From: Clostridia bacterium
Lineage (GTDB): Bacteria; Bacillota; Clostridia; Lachnospirales; Lachnospiraceae
Length of the DNA stretch: 41,036 nucleotides
Direction: 5' to 3'
Assembly: GCA_910575625.1 (NCBI GenBank)
Contig: CAJTFD010000022.1
Location: forward strand, 1,334-42,369
The notes under the pieces are model-generated. The model had not been told where the DNA came from and made no database searches. It saw only the letters and a program-made list of their open reading frames with translations. Below are positions 1 to 6,493 of the stretch, one piece after another (within the stretch, counting starts at the first letter, position 1; every line of letters starts with the position of its first letter). The translations under genes and the position numbers were made by a program.

Positions 1-621
1 AAAGGCTTTATCCAGGGCTTGGAAACGGATATGGAAACCCTGGCGGCGCACCCCCACCCGACAGACGGATTTACCGGCATGGAAGTCCGGGGCGATACGC
101 TCACCGACAAAGAGAACGCCGGAGCCGCCCTTTTGGACGCCTGCAAGGAGGTTAAAGGCTCCGAGCCGGTGCAGGTCGGCAGCTACCGGGGATTTGCTAT
201 GTTTGTAACCTTTGACGCTTTTCAGAAGGAATATATGCTCCAACTGAAAGGCAGGATGACCCACCGTACCGCCCTGGGCGCGGACCCGCGCGGCAACCTG
301 ACCCGGATTGACAACGCGCTTTCCCAGATGCCCCAGCGGTTGGAAAGCGTCAAAGTCCAGCTGGATAACCTTTACCAGCAGCAGGCCGCCGCGAAGGAGG
401 AAGTGGGCAAAGCCTTCCCCTATGAGGAGGAATTGCGGGTCAAGAACGCCCGTCTGGTGGAGCTGGATATGGAGCTGAACATGGACAGCAGGGGGCAGTC
501 CCGTCCAGAAGCGGCGATTGCCAAACGCGAAAGGCCTTCGGTGCTGGAAGGGCTGAAACGCCCCATCCCGCCCCGCAGCATGGAAAAGAAACCCAGACAA
601 CAGGAACAGGAGGCAAGATAA
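1..621 (+). CDS. C-terminal fragment of the giant ICE helicase/methylase-type protein
   Basis: The frame is open from the first base of the window, so this is the 3' end of a longer gene and any internal TTG or ATG is not a real start. The visible ~207 residues are hydrophilic, with a segment that looks like a small fold (GSYRGFAMFVTFDAF, roughly residues 58-72), then a helical coiled-coil-like stretch and a basic Pro/Lys tail. I recognise this as the C-terminus of the very large SNF2-helicase/methylase-like protein of Tn1549-type ICEs, a DNA-processing or anti-restriction factor. That identity is from memory of the family; no catalytic motif is inside the window. It is one base short of the next gene, so the two are probably co-transcribed. 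Confidence 0.7.
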   Translation, partial: KGFIQGLETDMETLAAHPHPTDGFTGMEVRGDTLTDKENAGAALLDACKEVKGSEPVQVGSYRGFAMFVTFDAFQKEYMLQLKGRMTHRTALGADPRGNLTRIDNALSQMPQRLESVKVQLDNLYQQQAAAKEEVGKAFPYEEELRVKNARLVELDMELNMDSRGQSRPEAAIAKRERPSVLEGLKRPIPPRSMEKKPRQQEQEAR

Positions 622-622
622 T

Positions 623-1429
623 ATGAACAGCAATGAAAAGAATACGGCCCTTTATGAGAAGATGGCCGCTGAACAGGATACCTTCCGGGATTGGCTGAAA
701 AGCCAGTCCCCGGAGGAGGTCTTAAACCATGCCTATGAGTACACCGTCCGGGAGGACATTGTGATGGCGATGGAGGAACTGGAACTCTCCGATGCACAGG
801 CACAGGCGCTGCTGGATTCCCCCTCCCCGCTGGCTGATGTGTACCGGCATTTTGAAAAACTGGAAACCGGCTATATGGATGTGATACGGGAAAGCATTGA
901 GGAACGGGCGAATGAGATGCACAGGGCCAAAGAAGAACAGAGAGCCGCCCCGGTCTATCCCCACTCCGCCGCCTATGCGTCCGAGCATGGGGAGATGGCG
1001 CAGTACCGCGCCTCCCTGCAAGCCAGTCTTGCCTGCAAAGAAGCCATTGAGCAGGCCATCAGCGCCCACTATGGGGATAACCGCCTGAATACCGAGGCCG
1101 CTGTCAAAGAGGTGCTGGAACAGTTCGGGCCGGAGCGTATGCAGGTTATCCTTGCCAATACGGTGCTGAAAAAGGAGCATGACGGGCGTATCTCCCGCGA
1201 TAACAAAGCCTGGGCGAAAACAATCCCCATGCCGGAGGATGGCGGCGATCCCCGCCACAGCTATGCCCTGGTGGTGGATAAGGTCAACCCCGGCCTGACC
1301 GACCTGTTCTTGAAGCAGGCGCGGAAAGTCCTTCAAGCCCCGGAGAAAGGCTCCGTCCTGGAAAAACTCAAACAGGAGCCGCCGGAACGCAGACCCGCCG
1401 CCCCTAAGAAACGGGAACCGGAACGATGA
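623..1429 (+). CDS. DUF3848/DUF3849 domain protein of Tn1549-type ICE
   Basis: 268 residues. The N-terminal third (LYEKMAAEQDTFRDWL; EEVLNHAYEYTVREDIV) matches what I know of DUF3848. The central part (PVYPHSAAYASEHGEMAQYR; CKEAIEQAISAHYG; ILANTVL) matches DUF3849. The C-terminus is a basic, proline-rich tail. Both domains are typical of conjugative elements of gut Firmicutes and have no assigned biochemical role. The start ATG follows the helicase-type gene by one base, with AGGAGG a few bases upstream, and the stop overlaps the mobC start by 4 bp, so the genes are translationally coupled. A role in conjugation is inferred only from position. Confidence 0.8.
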   Translation: MNSNEKNTALYEKMAAEQDTFRDWLKSQSPEEVLNHAYEYTVREDIVMAMEELELSDAQAQALLDSPSPLADVYRHFEKLETGYMDVIRESIEERANEMHRAKEEQRAAPVYPHSAAYASEHGEMAQYRASLQASLACKEAIEQAISAHYGDNRLNTEAAVKEVLEQFGPERMQVILANTVLKKEHDGRISRDNKAWAKTIPMPEDGGDPRHSYALVVDKVNPGLTDLFLKQARKVLQAPEKGSVLEKLKQEPPERRPAAPKKREPER

Positions 1430-1770
1430 GCGCGGCAAAGCGGAAACGGGAGGTACAGGTGAATTTCCGGGTTTCCCCGGAGGAGCTTGCTCTGATCGAG
1501 CAGAAAATGTCCCAGCTTGGAACCGTCAACCGGGAAGCCTACCTGCGGAAAATGGCGCTGGACGGGTATGTGGTAAAGCTGGATTTGCCGGAGCTGAAGG
1601 AGCTGGTGTCCCTGATGCGCTATTCCAGCAACAACTTAAACCAGCTGACCCGTAAAGTGCATGAAACCGGGCGGGTTTATGACGCTGACCTGGAGGATAT
1701 ATCCCAGCGGCAGGAACAGCTTTGGGAGGGTGTGCAGAAGATACTGGCCCAGCTTTCCAAGCTCTCCTGA
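1426..1770 (+). CDS. mobC: MobC-like relaxosome accessory protein (ICE-1)
   Basis: 114 residues. A basic N-terminus leads into a ribbon-helix-helix-like segment (VQVNFRVSPEELALIEQKM), then NREAYLRKMALDGYVV and a C-terminal helix containing SSNNLNQLTRKVHETG. This is the usual layout of Firmicutes MobC proteins, which bind near oriT and help the relaxase open the DNA. The ATGA overlap with the DUF3849 gene shows coupling, and a strong terminator 20 bp after the stop closes the operon. The cognate relaxase is the gene at 2351, which lies in a separate transcription unit. Assignment rests on motif pattern and neighbourhood. Confidence 0.8.
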   Translation: MSAAKRKREVQVNFRVSPEELALIEQKMSQLGTVNREAYLRKMALDGYVVKLDLPELKELVSLMRYSSNNLNQLTRKVHETGRVYDADLEDISQRQEQLWEGVQKILAQLSKLS

Positions 1771-1790
1771 CCGGATAGTTTGCCCCATCT

Positions 1791-1841
1791 GCGGAGGGAG
1801 GAACGGCGTTCTTCGCCGCGCCTTCCTCCGCTTTTTCTTTT
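1791..1841 (+). terminator. Rho-independent terminator after the mobC operon
   Basis: A long GC-rich stem-loop opens with GCGGAGG (1791) and closes with CCTCCGC (1825-1831), with an inner CGGCG/CGCCG stem around a TTCTT loop. A run of five T follows, then CTTTTT. Its position directly after mobC fits termination of the upstream conjugation operon. Confidence 0.85.
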
Positions 1842-1852
1842 TGACGGTAAAC

Positions 1853-1881
1853 TTGCCGGATGTGCCGGAATCATGGATAAT
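1853..1881 (+). promoter_or_regulatory. Putative sigma-A promoter for the gene at 1920
   Basis: TTGCCG (1853-1858) and GATAAT (1876-1881) are separated by 17 bp and lie between the terminator and the next start codon. Each hexamer has limited mismatches to consensus. Untested. Confidence 0.5.
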
Positions 1882-1919
1882 AGCGGCAGAACAGGGTTTT
1901 ACGAAAGGAGTGGACTGCT

Positions 1920-2234
1920 ATGATGTCATTTGAACAGGTGATAGACATTTTTGGGGACTATCTGGCATTGGATACAGAAATGGAAGTCTGCAAAAGCCGG
2001 TATGGGTATATCCGGGTGGAGTTTCATGGGACAGGGGAATTACCCGGCTATTGCAGCGGCATGGTCTGCCGTACCCCAAAGGAGCTTTTTGACCTTCTGC
2101 TTTCCGATTATGAAAGCTATCTGGAAATCCAGCGGACAAAAGGACGCAGAGATGTGACGGAGGAAGATAAAAACGAAATTACCGCACTGTGTCAATCCCG
2201 TTTGGAGAAGTGGGAAAAAGGAAACGCCAGATAG
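1920..2234 (+). CDS. Small acidic ICE protein of unknown function
   Basis: 104 residues starting MMSFEQVIDIFGDYLALDTEME. AAAGGAG lies about 8 bases before the ATG, supporting this start. I do not recognise a domain. The protein is soluble-looking, rich in E/D and Y/F, and ends in a helical charged tail (DVTEEDKNEITALCQSRLEKWEKG). It sits between mobC and the relaxase gene in its own transcription unit, with a promoter-like site upstream and a hairpin downstream. A regulatory or mobilization accessory role is possible but only positional. Confidence 0.6.
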   Translation: MMSFEQVIDIFGDYLALDTEMEVCKSRYGYIRVEFHGTGELPGYCSGMVCRTPKELFDLLLSDYESYLEIQRTKGRRDVTEEDKNEITALCQSRLEKWEKGNAR

Positions 2235-2303
2235 CTTTGGGTGATTTACTTTTGGCATGAAACAGGATAATCCGATATAAAAATGTTGAATAAAAAGAAA
2301 CAA

Positions 2304-2329
2304 GCGGTCTGCGTATGCAGGCCGTTTTG
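2304..2329 (+). terminator. Short terminator or attenuator hairpin before the relaxase gene
   Basis: GCGGTCTGC and GCAGGCCG pair around a GTAT loop (2304-2324) and are followed by TTTTG. The hairpin lies 22 bp upstream of the relaxase start, so it could end the preceding gene or attenuate relaxase expression. Confidence 0.55.
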
Positions 2330-2350
2330 TTATGAAGGGAGGATTCCATC

Positions 2351-3769
2351 ATGGCAACCACACGCATCATGCCGCTGCACACCGGTAAGGGCCGCACCGA
2401 AAGTCAGGCTGTCAGTGACATCATCGACTATGTATCTAACCCGCAAAAGACAGATAATGGCAGGCTTATCACCGGCTTTGCGTGTGACAGCCGGGTAGCC
2501 GACGCCGAGTTTCTGCTGGCGAAACGGGAGTACATTTCCACCACCGGACGGGTACGGGGCGCGGACGATGTGCTGGCCTACCATGTCCGGCAGTCCTTTG
2601 TCCCCGGCGAGATTACCCCGGAAGAAGCCAACCGGCTGGGCGTGGAGTTTGCAAAGCGGTTCACCAAGGGCAATCACGCCTTTGTGGTCTGCACCCATAT
2701 CGACAAGTCCCATATCCATAACCACATCATCTGGAACGCGGTCAATCTGAACTGTGACCGGAAATTCCGAAACTTTTGGGGCAGTACCCGCGCGGTCCGG
2801 CGGCTCAACGATACTATCTGCGTTGAGAACGGCTATTCCATTGTAGAGGACCCAAAACCGCATGGAAAAAGCTACAACAAATGGCTGGGGGATCGGGCAA
2901 AGCCCTCCCACCGGGAACAGCTCCGCATGATGATTGACCAGGCGTTGGAACAGAAACCGGCAGACTTTGACGCGCTGTTAAAGCTGCTTGAGGAAATGGG
3001 CTGTGAGGTGTCGCGCCGGGGACAGGCAATCCGGCTCAAAGCCCCCGGCTGGAAGAATGTTGCCCGCATGGATGAAAAGCTGGGACAAGGGTACAGCGAA
3101 GATGAAATACGGGCGGTACTGGCTGGGGAAAAAGAGCATACCCCAAGAAAGAAAGCGGCTGTTCAATCAGAGCCGCCCAAGGTCAATCTTCTGGTGGATA
3201 TTCAGGAGAAATTGCAGGCCGGAAAAGGCGCTGGCTATGCGCGCTGGGCAAAGGTATTCAATCTGAAACAGATGGCGCAGACAATGAACTATCTCACCGA
3301 GCATGGCCTGCTGGAATACGCAGTCTTGGAAGAAAAAGCGGCTGCTGCTACCACCCGCCACAATGAGCTGTCGGCACAGATCAAGGCGGCGGAAACCCGC
3401 ATGGCGGAGATAGCCGTACTGCGGACCCACATCATCAATTATGTGAAAACTCGCGAGATCTATGCGGCCTACCGCAAGGCGGGGTATTCCAAGAAATTTT
3501 TAGCGGAACATGAAGCGGATATTTTGCTCCACAAGGCGGCAAAGCAGGCTTTTGACGATTTGGGTATCAAGAAGCTGCCCACCGTCAAGAGCTTGCAGGC
3601 CGAGTATGCCCAGCTGTTGGAAGGAAAGAAAAAAGACTATGCCGAGTACCGGCGCTCCCGCGAGGAAATGCGGGAACTGCTGGCCGCAAAAGCCAACGTA
3701 GACCGGCTAATGGGATATGGGGAGGAACGCCAGAATGACCGGGAAAAAGAACCGGAGCAGGATCGCTGA
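2351..3769 (+). CDS. Relaxase/mobilization nuclease (MobP-type) of ICE-1
   Basis: 472 residues, the DNA-nicking transferase that starts conjugative transfer. The N-terminal half carries the relaxase fold: SDIIDYVSNPQKT with the likely catalytic tyrosine near residue 27, then the metal-binding motif HIDKSHIHNHIIWN around residues 117-130. The second half is a long basic helical region (FNLKQMAQTMNYLTEHGLLE, then coiled coil) that resembles the C-terminus of the IME-2 relaxase at 33625. GGGAGG precedes the ATG. A stem-loop region and candidate oriT follow directly after the stop, a perfect-stem terminator follows those, and mobC lies upstream. I assign it to the PF03432 relaxase family. Confidence 0.9.
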   Translation: MATTRIMPLHTGKGRTESQAVSDIIDYVSNPQKTDNGRLITGFACDSRVADAEFLLAKREYISTTGRVRGADDVLAYHVRQSFVPGEITPEEANRLGVEFAKRFTKGNHAFVVCTHIDKSHIHNHIIWNAVNLNCDRKFRNFWGSTRAVRRLNDTICVENGYSIVEDPKPHGKSYNKWLGDRAKPSHREQLRMMIDQALEQKPADFDALLKLLEEMGCEVSRRGQAIRLKAPGWKNVARMDEKLGQGYSEDEIRAVLAGEKEHTPRKKAAVQSEPPKVNLLVDIQEKLQAGKGAGYARWAKVFNLKQMAQTMNYLTEHGLLEYAVLEEKAAAATTRHNELSAQIKAAETRMAEIAVLRTHIINYVKTREIYAAYRKAGYSKKFLAEHEADILLHKAAKQAFDDLGIKKLPTVKSLQAEYAQLLEGKKKDYAEYRRSREEMRELLAAKANVDRLMGYGEERQNDREKEPEQDR

Positions 3770-3837
3770 CGCGCCCGTTTTTTCGTATTTTCTCACCGCC
3801 GCAGGCAGGTGAAAAGCGTTCCGCAGGAACGCGCAGC

Positions 3838-3887
3838 CACAGAATGAAATTCTGTGTTCAAAAGGGGCTTGGGGAATCCCCAACAAG
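3838..3887 (+). other. Candidate oriT of ICE-1
   Basis: The segment has a perfect 8-bp stem (CACAGAAT, loop GAA, ATTCTGTG), then CAAAAGG and GGCTTGGGG/CCCCAACAAG forming a second dyad (TTGGGG, loop AAT, CCCCAA). The same CAAAAGG...GGCTTGGGG...CCCCAACAAG core occurs at 35675-35706, next to mobC of IME-2, whose relaxase is of the same type. Conservation of a hairpin plus dyad beside two related relaxase genes is what an oriT should look like. The nick position is not determined. Confidence 0.55.
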
Positions 3888-3931
3888 CAGCGCCAGGAGC
3901 CGAATGGCTATCCTGGGGCATTGCTTGCCAC

Positions 3932-3965
3932 GGTTATCCCGGAACGGGATAACCTTCTTTTTCTC
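3932..3965 (+). terminator. Perfect-stem terminator downstream of relaxase and oriT
   Basis: GGTTATCCCG and CGGGATAACC form a perfect 10-bp stem around a GAA loop (3932-3954), followed by TTCTTTTTCTC. It would stop transcription entering from the relaxase gene. Confidence 0.8.
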
Positions 3966-4012
3966 GAAAAAGAACAAAGCCGGTGAGGAATTTGTTAAAT
4001 TCACTCACCGGC
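3965..4012 (-). terminator. Terminator of the XRE gene
   Basis: On the minus strand, directly after the XRE stop codon, GCCGGTGAG...CTCACCGGC (3979-4012) encloses a second stem GAATTT/AAATTC around GTT. The sequence then reads TTTGTTCTTTTT. Converging with the plus-strand terminator, it insulates the two genes. Confidence 0.8.
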
Positions 4013-4369
4013 TCAATTCGTTTCAAATTTCTCGGATAGTTCGGTTAGTTCTTTCATGGTTTCCTGCGTATGGTGCAAGAGTGTTTCACGCATTTCTGAC
4101 GGGCAGCTGCAATACAGCATCTTCATCTGACCGGCTCCCTCATCTTCCGGGGAAACATCCGGATTGATTAAAGAATCCAGAGAAATCGGCAGTACTTTTG
4201 CCAGTGCCTTCAAAATCAAGAAAGACGGATTCATCTGCCCTTTTTCAATCTTGGCAATCTGCTTGACAGATACATGGCTCAAATCAGAAAGTTCCTGTTG
4301 TGTCAGGCTTTTTCTTTTTCGGGCTTCCCGCATTTTTTGCCCTAAAGCGGTTAAATCATCAATCGGCAT
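4013..4369 (-). CDS. XRE-family HTH transcriptional regulator
   Basis: 118 residues. The N-terminal Cro/CI-type helix-turn-helix spans about residues 8-60 (LGQKMREARKRKSLTQQELS; VSVKQIAKIEKGQMNPS). An acidic linker follows, then a C-terminal helix. GAGGTG lies 7 bases from this ATG but only 1 base from the ATG two codons upstream, so I chose the downstream start. It is transcribed away from the two-component operon and has its own promoter (TTGTGT-17-TATATT) and terminator. It probably represses its own promoter or a transfer/cargo promoter of ICE-1; the target cannot be read from sequence. Confidence 0.85.
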   Translation of the reverse strand: MPIDDLTALGQKMREARKRKSLTQQELSDLSHVSVKQIAKIEKGQMNPSFLILKALAKVLPISLDSLINPDVSPEDEGAGQMKMLYCSCPSEMRETLLHHTQETMKELTELSEKFETN

Positions 4370-4383
4370 AATCATTCACCTCG

Positions 4384-4412
4384 AATATATTCTATCGTGC
4401 CGATTTACACAA
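4384..4412 (-). promoter_or_regulatory. Promoter of the XRE regulator
   Basis: On the minus strand TTGTGT (4407-4412) and TATATT (4384-4389) are 17 bp apart. The -10 ends 14 bases before the start codon, so the leader is very short. Confidence 0.55.
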
Positions 4413-4550
4413 AGGAATAACCTTATTATACCGACTAACAGGTATGATTATGCTGTTTTTTTAGTGAGATATAAACGCTATCCTTGTATCACTAACCAAA
4501 TCAAATTATAATAGAGGTGGATATTTTTTTGAAAAAATCCGTCCGCTGTA

Positions 4551-4579
4551 ACATTTCGCGGACATTTGCTTGTTATACT
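4551..4579 (+). promoter_or_regulatory. P1: activator-box promoter of the two-component operon
   Basis: Two ACATTT boxes (4551-4556 and 4562-4567) lie 11 bp apart in the context GTAACATTTCGCGGACATTT. The -10 hexamer TATACT (4574-4579) begins exactly 6 bp after the second box, and there is no recognisable -35. The same geometry recurs at P2, P3 and P4. Direct repeats one helical turn apart at the -35 position are typical of OmpR-family activators, so the response regulator encoded immediately downstream is the likely ligand and this would be autoregulation. P1 lacks the extra upstream box seen in the other three. Confidence 0.7.
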
Positions 4580-4607
4580 ATCTGCAAAAAGCAAAGGAAG
4601 TGAGGAT

Positions 4608-5300
4608 ATGAAACAGATTTTAATTGTCGAGGACGACAGTTTTTTGAATAAGATGTTGGCCTATAACCTGACCGCAGACGGGTACGGCTTGACTTCTGCC
4701 CTAAATGCCAGGACCGCAGCCGATGTCCTACGCCAGCGGGAATTTGATTTAGTGCTGCTGGACATCAACCTGCCGGATGGGAACGGTTTTGAACTGTGCA
4801 AGCTGATAAAGCCCCAGCACCCGGACACCATTGTAATCTTCCTGACCGCCAACGATCAGGAAAGCGACCAGATACGGGGCTATGAGGTGGGCGCGGTGGA
4901 CTACATCACAAAGCCCTTTGTGATCGGGGCCTTGCAGCGGAAAATCAAAGCCATGTTCGCCATGCTGGAACACCACAAACCGGCCAAGGACATTTACGAC
5001 GACGGGCGGCTGTTTCTGGACTTCTCGGAGCAGACAGCTTCCCTAAACGGCAAGCCCCTGACCCTATCCCCGATGGAATACAAAATGCTGAACCTGTTCC
5101 GTAAAAATCCCCGGCAAGTGCTGACCCGTGGGCAGCTTCTGGAAAAGCTGTGGGATATAGACGAGAAGTTTGTGGATGAACACACCCTGACAACCTCCAT
5201 CAGCCGGATTCGCAGCAAGATCGAATCCGACGGCGGCACGCCCTACATCAAGACCGTTTACGGCATGGGCTATCAGTGGACGGGAGGCGAGGCGAAATGA
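4608..5300 (+). CDS. OmpR-family response regulator
   Basis: 230 residues. The receiver domain (~1-115) has the acidic cluster at 8-10, phospho-acceptor Asp52 (LLDINLPDG), Thr80 and Lys102 (YITKPF). The C-terminal winged helix (~130-228) shows LSPMEYKMLNLF and VDEHTLTTSISRIRSKI. I chose ATG 4608 because GGAAGTGAGG lies just upstream and translation then starts MKQILIVEDD, the normal receiver N-terminus; an in-frame upstream ATG lies before the -10 of P1. It overlaps the kinase gene by ATGA. Together they form a Bce/VraR-like sensing pair that probably activates P1-P4 and so the ABC genes. Confidence 0.93.
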   Translation: MKQILIVEDDSFLNKMLAYNLTADGYGLTSALNARTAADVLRQREFDLVLLDINLPDGNGFELCKLIKPQHPDTIVIFLTANDQESDQIRGYEVGAVDYITKPFVIGALQRKIKAMFAMLEHHKPAKDIYDDGRLFLDFSEQTASLNGKPLTLSPMEYKMLNLFRKNPRQVLTRGQLLEKLWDIDEKFVDEHTLTTSISRIRSKIESDGGTPYIKTVYGMGYQWTGGEAK

Positions 5301-6328
5301 AGTTTCAAAACCTCTCGGTAAAGCGGCTGTTTGGCCGGGTGGCAATAGGGCTTGTCCTCTCTATGTCCGGGATTACCATAGCCCTGTTTTTTGTGACAAA
5401 ACAAACGGCGGCGCTGCTGACTGGCGGGGCGCTGCTGCTGTGCGCCCTTGTGGGGATTTTTGTACTGACGCAGGTGTTTGGAAAGCGGCTGTCGCAGTTT
5501 ACCGCTGACCTATGCCAGACCTTAGACCACATGATCGCCGGAAATGAAGCGCCCCAGCGCCCGGAGGACAGCGAAACCCAGCTTGCCAGAATCGGACACC
5601 GGCTGGCAAGGCTTTATCAGATCATGCAGGAGAACCGCCGTCTTGTGGACGAGGAACGGCAGGAGTTACAGACCCTTGTATCGGATATTTCCCATCAGGT
5701 GAAAACGCCGGTAAGCAATCTGAAAATGGCGGCGGACACCCTGCTGGAAAAGCCCATGACCGAGGCGGAGCGCACTGACTTTATCCTGGGAATCCGCAGC
5801 CAGACGGATAAGCTGGACTTTCTCTTTCAGGCCCTTGTGAAAACCTCCCGGCTGGAAACGGGCGTGATCCAGTTGGATAAGAAACCTGGCCACCTTTTTG
5901 ATACCGTAGCGCAGGCTATGAGTGGGATTGTATATGCAGCGGAGAAAAAAGAAATCGCCGTGTCTGTGGACTGCCCGGAGGATTTGGCCGTTTCCCATGA
6001 CAGCAAATGGACATCCGAAGCTCTCTTTAACCTGCTGGACAATGCGGTGAAGTACACTCCGGCAGGCGGGAAAATCGCTGTGTCGGTGGTGCTGTGGGAA
6101 ATGTATGTGGAGATCAAAGTGACCGACACCGGCAAGGGCATTTCCGAAAGCAATCAGGCTGCCATCTTCCGGCGCTTCTATCGTGAGGAAGAAGTACACG
6201 AACAGCAGGGCGTGGGCATTGGCCTGTATCTGGCCCGCGAGATCGTAACGCGGCAGGGCGGCTATATCAAAGTGGTTTCGGAGCTGGGAAAGGGTTCGGA
6301 ATTTTCCATTATGCTGCCGACAAAATAG
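5297..6328 (+). CDS. Intramembrane-sensing histidine kinase (BceS-like)
   Basis: 343 residues. Two transmembrane helices (about 14-33 and 39-60) are joined by only a few residues, so there is no extracellular sensor domain. This is the layout of intramembrane-sensing kinases that take their signal from a partner ABC transporter. The H-box SDISHQVKTP places the phospho-accepting His near 133. The ATPase has an N-box (LLDNAVKYTP), DTGKGI and GVGIGLYLA. ATG 5297 overlaps the regulator stop by 4 bp, and this start is preferred to the earlier GTG. The FtsX permeases downstream are the likely signalling partners, as known for Bce modules. Confidence 0.9.
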   Translation: MKFQNLSVKRLFGRVAIGLVLSMSGITIALFFVTKQTAALLTGGALLLCALVGIFVLTQVFGKRLSQFTADLCQTLDHMIAGNEAPQRPEDSETQLARIGHRLARLYQIMQENRRLVDEERQELQTLVSDISHQVKTPVSNLKMAADTLLEKPMTEAERTDFILGIRSQTDKLDFLFQALVKTSRLETGVIQLDKKPGHLFDTVAQAMSGIVYAAEKKEIAVSVDCPEDLAVSHDSKWTSEALFNLLDNAVKYTPAGGKIAVSVVLWEMYVEIKVTDTGKGISESNQAAIFRRFYREEEVHEQQGVGIGLYLAREIVTRQGGYIKVVSELGKGSEFSIMLPTK

Positions 6329-6331
6329 AAC

Positions 6332-6373
6332 GCGGCGGACGGCCATTTCCGGCGGATCGCCGCAAATTTTTTT
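6332..6373 (+). terminator. Possible terminator after the kinase gene
   Basis: GCGGCG (6332) can pair with CGCCGC (6358-6363), with further G/C pairing inside, and AAATTTTTTTT follows. The T-run runs into the P2 repeat, so termination here would make each permease depend on its own promoter. Confidence 0.5.
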
Positions 6374-6376
6374 GAA

Positions 6377-6463
6377 ATGTCCGAGCTTTGTAACATTTCA
6401 CCCCGATTTTCAATGAAATTTTTTGGCCGCTGTAACATTTCGCGGACATTTGGGTTTTACAAT
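6377..6463 (+). promoter_or_regulatory. P2: three-box promoter of permease 1
   Basis: A distal ACATTT (6393-6398) lies 42 bp upstream of a proximal ACATTT pair (6435-6440 and 6446-6451, spaced 11 bp). The -10 TACAAT (6458-6463) follows after 6 bp. The whole is bracketed by ATGTCCG (6377) and CGGACAT (6443-6449). P3 at 8881 is nearly identical over about 105 bp, including flanks. The 42-bp offset is close to four helical turns, which would put all boxes on one DNA face. Confidence 0.7.
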
Positions 6464-6493
6464 AGCCTTATCAAATATGGAGGTGATACAACT

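Noticed and set aside
4608..6328. Vancomycin-type VanRS system, suggested by the Tn1549-like context
   Set aside because: No vanH, ligase or vanX genes are present, the kinase lacks an extracytoplasmic sensor loop, and FtsX/ABC genes follow; a BceRS-like assignment fits better.
6377..6493. Open upstream extensions of the permease 1 (and, at 8881, ATPase) genes starting MSE(L/R)CNISPRFSM
   Set aside because: The ATG is the first base of the promoter bracket and lies upstream of the -10 hexamer, so P2/P3 transcripts cannot contain it. Strong ribosome sites precede the shorter starts. The repeat just happens to be open in that frame.
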